A DNA stretch of 16,105 nucleotides. It comes from an uncultured Eubacteriales bacterium (lineage in GTDB: Bacteria; Bacillota; Clostridia; Lachnospirales; Bianqueaceae). Positions within the stretch are counted from its first letter, which is position 1. Every line of letters begins with the position of its first letter. Location: assembly GCA_902782895.1 (NCBI GenBank), contig CACZPA010000276.1, positions 1 through 16,105 of the forward strand, in the 5' to 3' direction. The notes beneath the pieces were generated by a model that was given only the letters and a program-made list of their open reading frames with translations, ran no database searches and was not told the origin of the DNA. Made by a program: the position numbers and the translations under genes. Positions 13,973 through 16,105 of the stretch are shown here, piece after piece.

Positions 13973-13980
13973 AAACTAGT

Positions 13981-15261
13981 ATGAAACTCAATTTCAAGTG
14001 GGATAAGAAGTATCTGTACTGGGGAATTACAGCATTTTGCGTGATCGCGGCAGGCCTTCTTTTCAGTAAGATTCTGGAGGCTCTGCCCACGGTCCGTGAT
14101 TTTCTGCGCAATTTCATCAAGATCATCAGCCCGTTCCTGTGGGGTATCGGTTTCTCTTACCTGCTCGCACCGCTGATGCGTCTGATCGAGAAAAAGATTC
14201 TGAATCCGATCGCGGCGAAAATCTCCCGTAAGAAAGGCAAGGCTCCGCATCCTTCCCGCGCGGTAAGATATATCGCTGTTCTGTTCTCGGAGATCGTACT
14301 GATCGTGATTCTGGCGTCCTTGATCTATATGGTCATGCCGCAGTTGTACAGCACGGTCAATCTGCTGATCAACAACATTCCAAAGTATTTTGAAACCATG
14401 GAAGGCTGGATCGGAAGACTGTTCGTCAACTATCCTGAGGTCGAACAGTACGCGAATCAGGTGCTGGAATCCATACAGACGCAGCTGCAGACATGGGTTC
14501 AGGACGTATTGATTCCCCGGATCGGCACGATCCTGACAAACGTCACTTCCGGAGTCTATGTCGCGCTCAAAGGCATCTATAACCTTATCCTCGGCATTAT
14601 CATCTCCGTCTACATTCTTGGTAATCTGGAGACATTTACTGCTGGAGCGAAACGCATCCTCTACAGTCTTTTCTCGCTTGAAACCGCTGCCCGGATCCGT
14701 AAGGTCATCGCTTTCGCGGACCATACCTTCCAGGGCTTCCTGGTCGGCAAAGTGATCGATTCCGCGATTATCGGCGTGCTTTGCTACATCAGCTGCCTGA
14801 TCCTGCGGATCCCGTATCCGCTGCTGGTCAGCGCGTTTGTCGGCGTGACCAATATCATACCGTTCTTCGGTCCGCTGATCGGCGCGATACCAAGTGCCTT
14901 GATCATCCTGATGGTCAGCCCTGTCAAATGCCTGATCTTCCTCATCATGATCATTATCCTGCAGCAGATCGACGGCAATCTGATCGGCCCGAAGATCCTC
15001 GGCAATACGATCGGCATCAACGGATTCTGGATCATGTTCTCGATCATCGTCGGCGCCGGACTTTTCGGATTCTGGGGAATGCTGCTCGGCGTACCGGTCT
15101 TCTTCCTGATCTACTCCTTGATCGACAGTCTGCTGAACCACCGGCTGTCCAGGAAAGAGCTCCCGGTCGGCAACGATTCCTATAAAAACATCGACCGGAT
15201 CGAGCCGGGCACCAGGAAAGTCATCTACAATGCGGAAAAGGCTGAGGAAAAGGATTCCTGA
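13981..15261 (+). CDS. AI-2E family (UPF0118) membrane permease
   Basis: A 426-residue integral membrane protein of the AI-2 exporter family (PerM/TqsA-like). About eight membrane segments are visible: two near the N-terminus (about 12-30 and 45-64), one at about 98-120, then a soluble stretch (about 125-190) and a hydrophobic C-terminal half. That half has FLVGKVIDSAIIGVL, FFGPLIGAIPSALI, QQIDGNLIGPKILG and FGFWGMLLGVPVF, the conserved blocks of the family. Members have been linked to autoinducer-2 export or to Na+/H+ exchange; the substrate here cannot be told. The C-terminal 35 residues are charged and cytoplasmic. It begins 8 nt after larC with no clear Shine-Dalgarno sequence, so translation is probably coupled to larC. 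A terminator follows. Confidence 0.9.
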   Translation: MKLNFKWDKKYLYWGITAFCVIAAGLLFSKILEALPTVRDFLRNFIKIISPFLWGIGFSYLLAPLMRLIEKKILNPIAAKISRKKGKAPHPSRAVRYIAVLFSEIVLIVILASLIYMVMPQLYSTVNLLINNIPKYFETMEGWIGRLFVNYPEVEQYANQVLESIQTQLQTWVQDVLIPRIGTILTNVTSGVYVALKGIYNLILGIIISVYILGNLETFTAGAKRILYSLFSLETAARIRKVIAFADHTFQGFLVGKVIDSAIIGVLCYISCLILRIPYPLLVSAFVGVTNIIPFFGPLIGAIPSALIILMVSPVKCLIFLIMIIILQQIDGNLIGPKILGNTIGINGFWIMFSIIVGAGLFGFWGMLLGVPVFFLIYSLIDSLLNHRLSRKELPVGNDSYKNIDRIEPGTRKVIYNAEKAEEKDS

Positions 15262-15301
15262 GCGGATTGTTTTACAAGATCATTCAAAAAGACTATATAA
15301 C

Positions 15302-15356
15302 AGGAGCCGTGAAAACACGTCACATAAGCGCGTGATTCACGGCTCCTATTCTTTCT
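15302..15356 (+). terminator. Intrinsic terminator of the cyclophilin-larC-permease operon
   Basis: AGGAGCCGTGAA (15302-15313) pairs perfectly with 15336-15347 to give a 12-bp stem, with an inner CACG/CGTG pair (15316-15319 with 15331-15334) extending it. A T-rich run ATTCTTTCT follows on the plus strand. The distance of about 40 nt from the permease stop and the stem strength support termination. On the minus strand a T-run (TCTTTTTG) lies some 10 nt beyond the stem, so weak bidirectional use is possible. Confidence 0.8.
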
Positions 15357-15396
15357 AACGGTCATTTTTGGATCAGGACCAAGGTTTCTCATCGAA

Positions 15397-15430
15397 TCAG
15401 TAAAACATCCTATGCTTGCGGTTTTACTGA
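15397..15430. repeat. 10-bp inverted repeat after the glycoside hydrolase gene
   Basis: TCAGTAAAAC (15397-15406) and GTTTTACTGA (15421-15430) are perfect complements with a 14-nt loop. It lies 7 nt beyond the stop codon of the minus-strand glycoside hydrolase fragment. There is no T-run after it on the minus strand, so it may stabilise the 3' end of that mRNA or be a weak terminator. The rest of 15262-15436 holds only the terminator listed separately. Confidence 0.6.
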
Positions 15431-15436
15431 CTGGCT

Positions 15437-16105
15437 TTATTGTGTTTTCTGAAAGAGAGTCCGGATCCAGGACAGGGACAGTTTCTGCTCCGGAGCGAAA
15501 CCGGGAGATGCCATATAGTCATAGATGGCTTTCTGCAATGCGCGGGCCTCCGGAAACTGCCGGAGATTGTGCAGATTCAGGGACGAGACCATGAGCCTGC
15601 CCTGCTCACAACGGCACTCGAAAAGCTTCGCCATGGGACGCAGGAACGCATAGGAATCCATCTCCGTAACGATGCACCGGATCCGTTCCGGCAAAATCAT
15701 CGCACGCTGATTCGCCATCGGCCACCACTGCCAGTTATTATAGCTTTCCGTCGGGAAGCTCTGGAAGATCGGGTGATCCGTATCGATCAGCTGCCCCATG
15801 CCGCCTTCCTGCTGCGGGAAAGTACAGACTGACCAGAAATCCGGACTGAATTGCGCTTTGATGGAGTGCGGCAGGGCCTGTGGCGTGCTGTCGGGGGACA
15901 GATATACATCCCCGCCCTCCTGCAGGGTACGGACCGCTTTCTCGTCCAGTGTACGGCATTCATATACATTGTCCGGGCAGACAGATTTTTCATCCGGATA
16001 GACCCAGACCGGATAGGTATTCTCATGCCCACAGTACACAAGCGTCAGCGTCAGCTTGGACGGCTTTGTGATCCCCTCCAACAGAACCGAAATCTTTATG
16101 GGCTC
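15437..16105 (-). CDS. C-terminal part of a glycoside hydrolase family 2-like protein (cut by window edge)
   Basis: The frame is open to the right edge, so only the last 222 residues are seen; the true start lies outside. A TTG at 16081 is not taken as the start because coding continues in frame beyond it (EPIKISVL before it). The block LIDTDHPIFQSFPTESYNNWQWWPM resembles the C-terminal domain of large family 2 glycoside hydrolases (beta-galactosidase/beta-glucuronidase type), where a 'HP-FPT---NWQWW' stretch follows the catalytic barrel. The catalytic residues themselves are not in the window. Upstream residues (KLTLTLVYCGHENTYPVWVYP) look like a beta-sandwich strand. It probably acts on a plant or host glycan; the substrate is unknown. 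It converges with the AI-2E permease gene. Confidence 0.72.
   Translation of the reverse strand, partial: EPIKISVLLEGITKPSKLTLTLVYCGHENTYPVWVYPDEKSVCPDNVYECRTLDEKAVRTLQEGGDVYLSPDSTPQALPHSIKAQFSPDFWSVCTFPQQEGGMGQLIDTDHPIFQSFPTESYNNWQWWPMANQRAMILPERIRCIVTEMDSYAFLRPMAKLFECRCEQGRLMVSSLNLHNLRQFPEARALQKAIYDYMASPGFAPEQKLSLSWIRTLFQKTQ

Noticed and set aside
13834..15141. 435-residue minus-strand open frame opposite the permease gene
   Set aside because: Composition is Asp/Gln/Arg-rich without domain signs and it is antisense to a clear membrane protein.

Overview
The window looks like chromosomal DNA of a low-complexity-free, moderately GC-rich member of the Bacillota, most likely class Clostridia and perhaps Lachnospiraceae. 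This rests on strong AGGAGG ribosome binding sites, near-consensus sigma-A promoters, an LtaS-like polymerase, a pair of MutS-like ATPases and an AI-2E-type permease. The taxon is an inference; no marker fixes it. No plasmid, phage, CRISPR or insertion-sequence gene is visible.

Layout. At the left edge is a tRNA-Val(CAC) on the minus strand with a near-perfect promoter (90-118). Next, reading leftwards on the minus strand, are a transaldolase with its own promoter, a small uncharacterised protein with a faint nuclease-fold look, a roughly 280-base structured intergenic region, and a free-standing reverse transcriptase (RT). The RT region is the accessory-looking part of the window. The intergenic region holds a perfect 16-bp inverted repeat enclosing about 104 nt with several further hairpins. 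It lies 69 nt before the RT start, in the same position and general layout as the template RNAs of retrons and some defence RTs, although the RT itself is not a typical retron RT.

From 11826 down to 2919 runs a compact seven-gene minus-strand operon: YcxB-like membrane protein, RNase Z (rnz), TsaD, LtaS-like phosphoglycerol transferase, two MutS-like ATPases and an AlaX-type tRNA editing protein. Gaps are 17 and 6 nt, and the remaining joints overlap (20, 11, 17 and 4 nt). Three of the seven genes act on tRNA (3' end maturation, t6A modification, clearance of mischarged tRNA-Ala).

A divergent promoter region (about 11848-11993) drives a plus-strand operon: a membrane-anchored cyclophilin-type prolyl isomerase, an unbroken larC (nickel-pincer cofactor synthesis) carrying a 51-residue stretch with 29 histidines, and an AI-2E family permease, closed by a 12-bp-stem terminator at 15302-15356. 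The right edge holds the C-terminal part of a glycoside hydrolase family 2-like protein on the minus strand, cut by the window end.

The items most worth following up are the RT with its inverted-repeat RNA candidate, then the twin MutS-like ATPases that share an unusual Asn-Glu Walker B, and the His-rich LarC.
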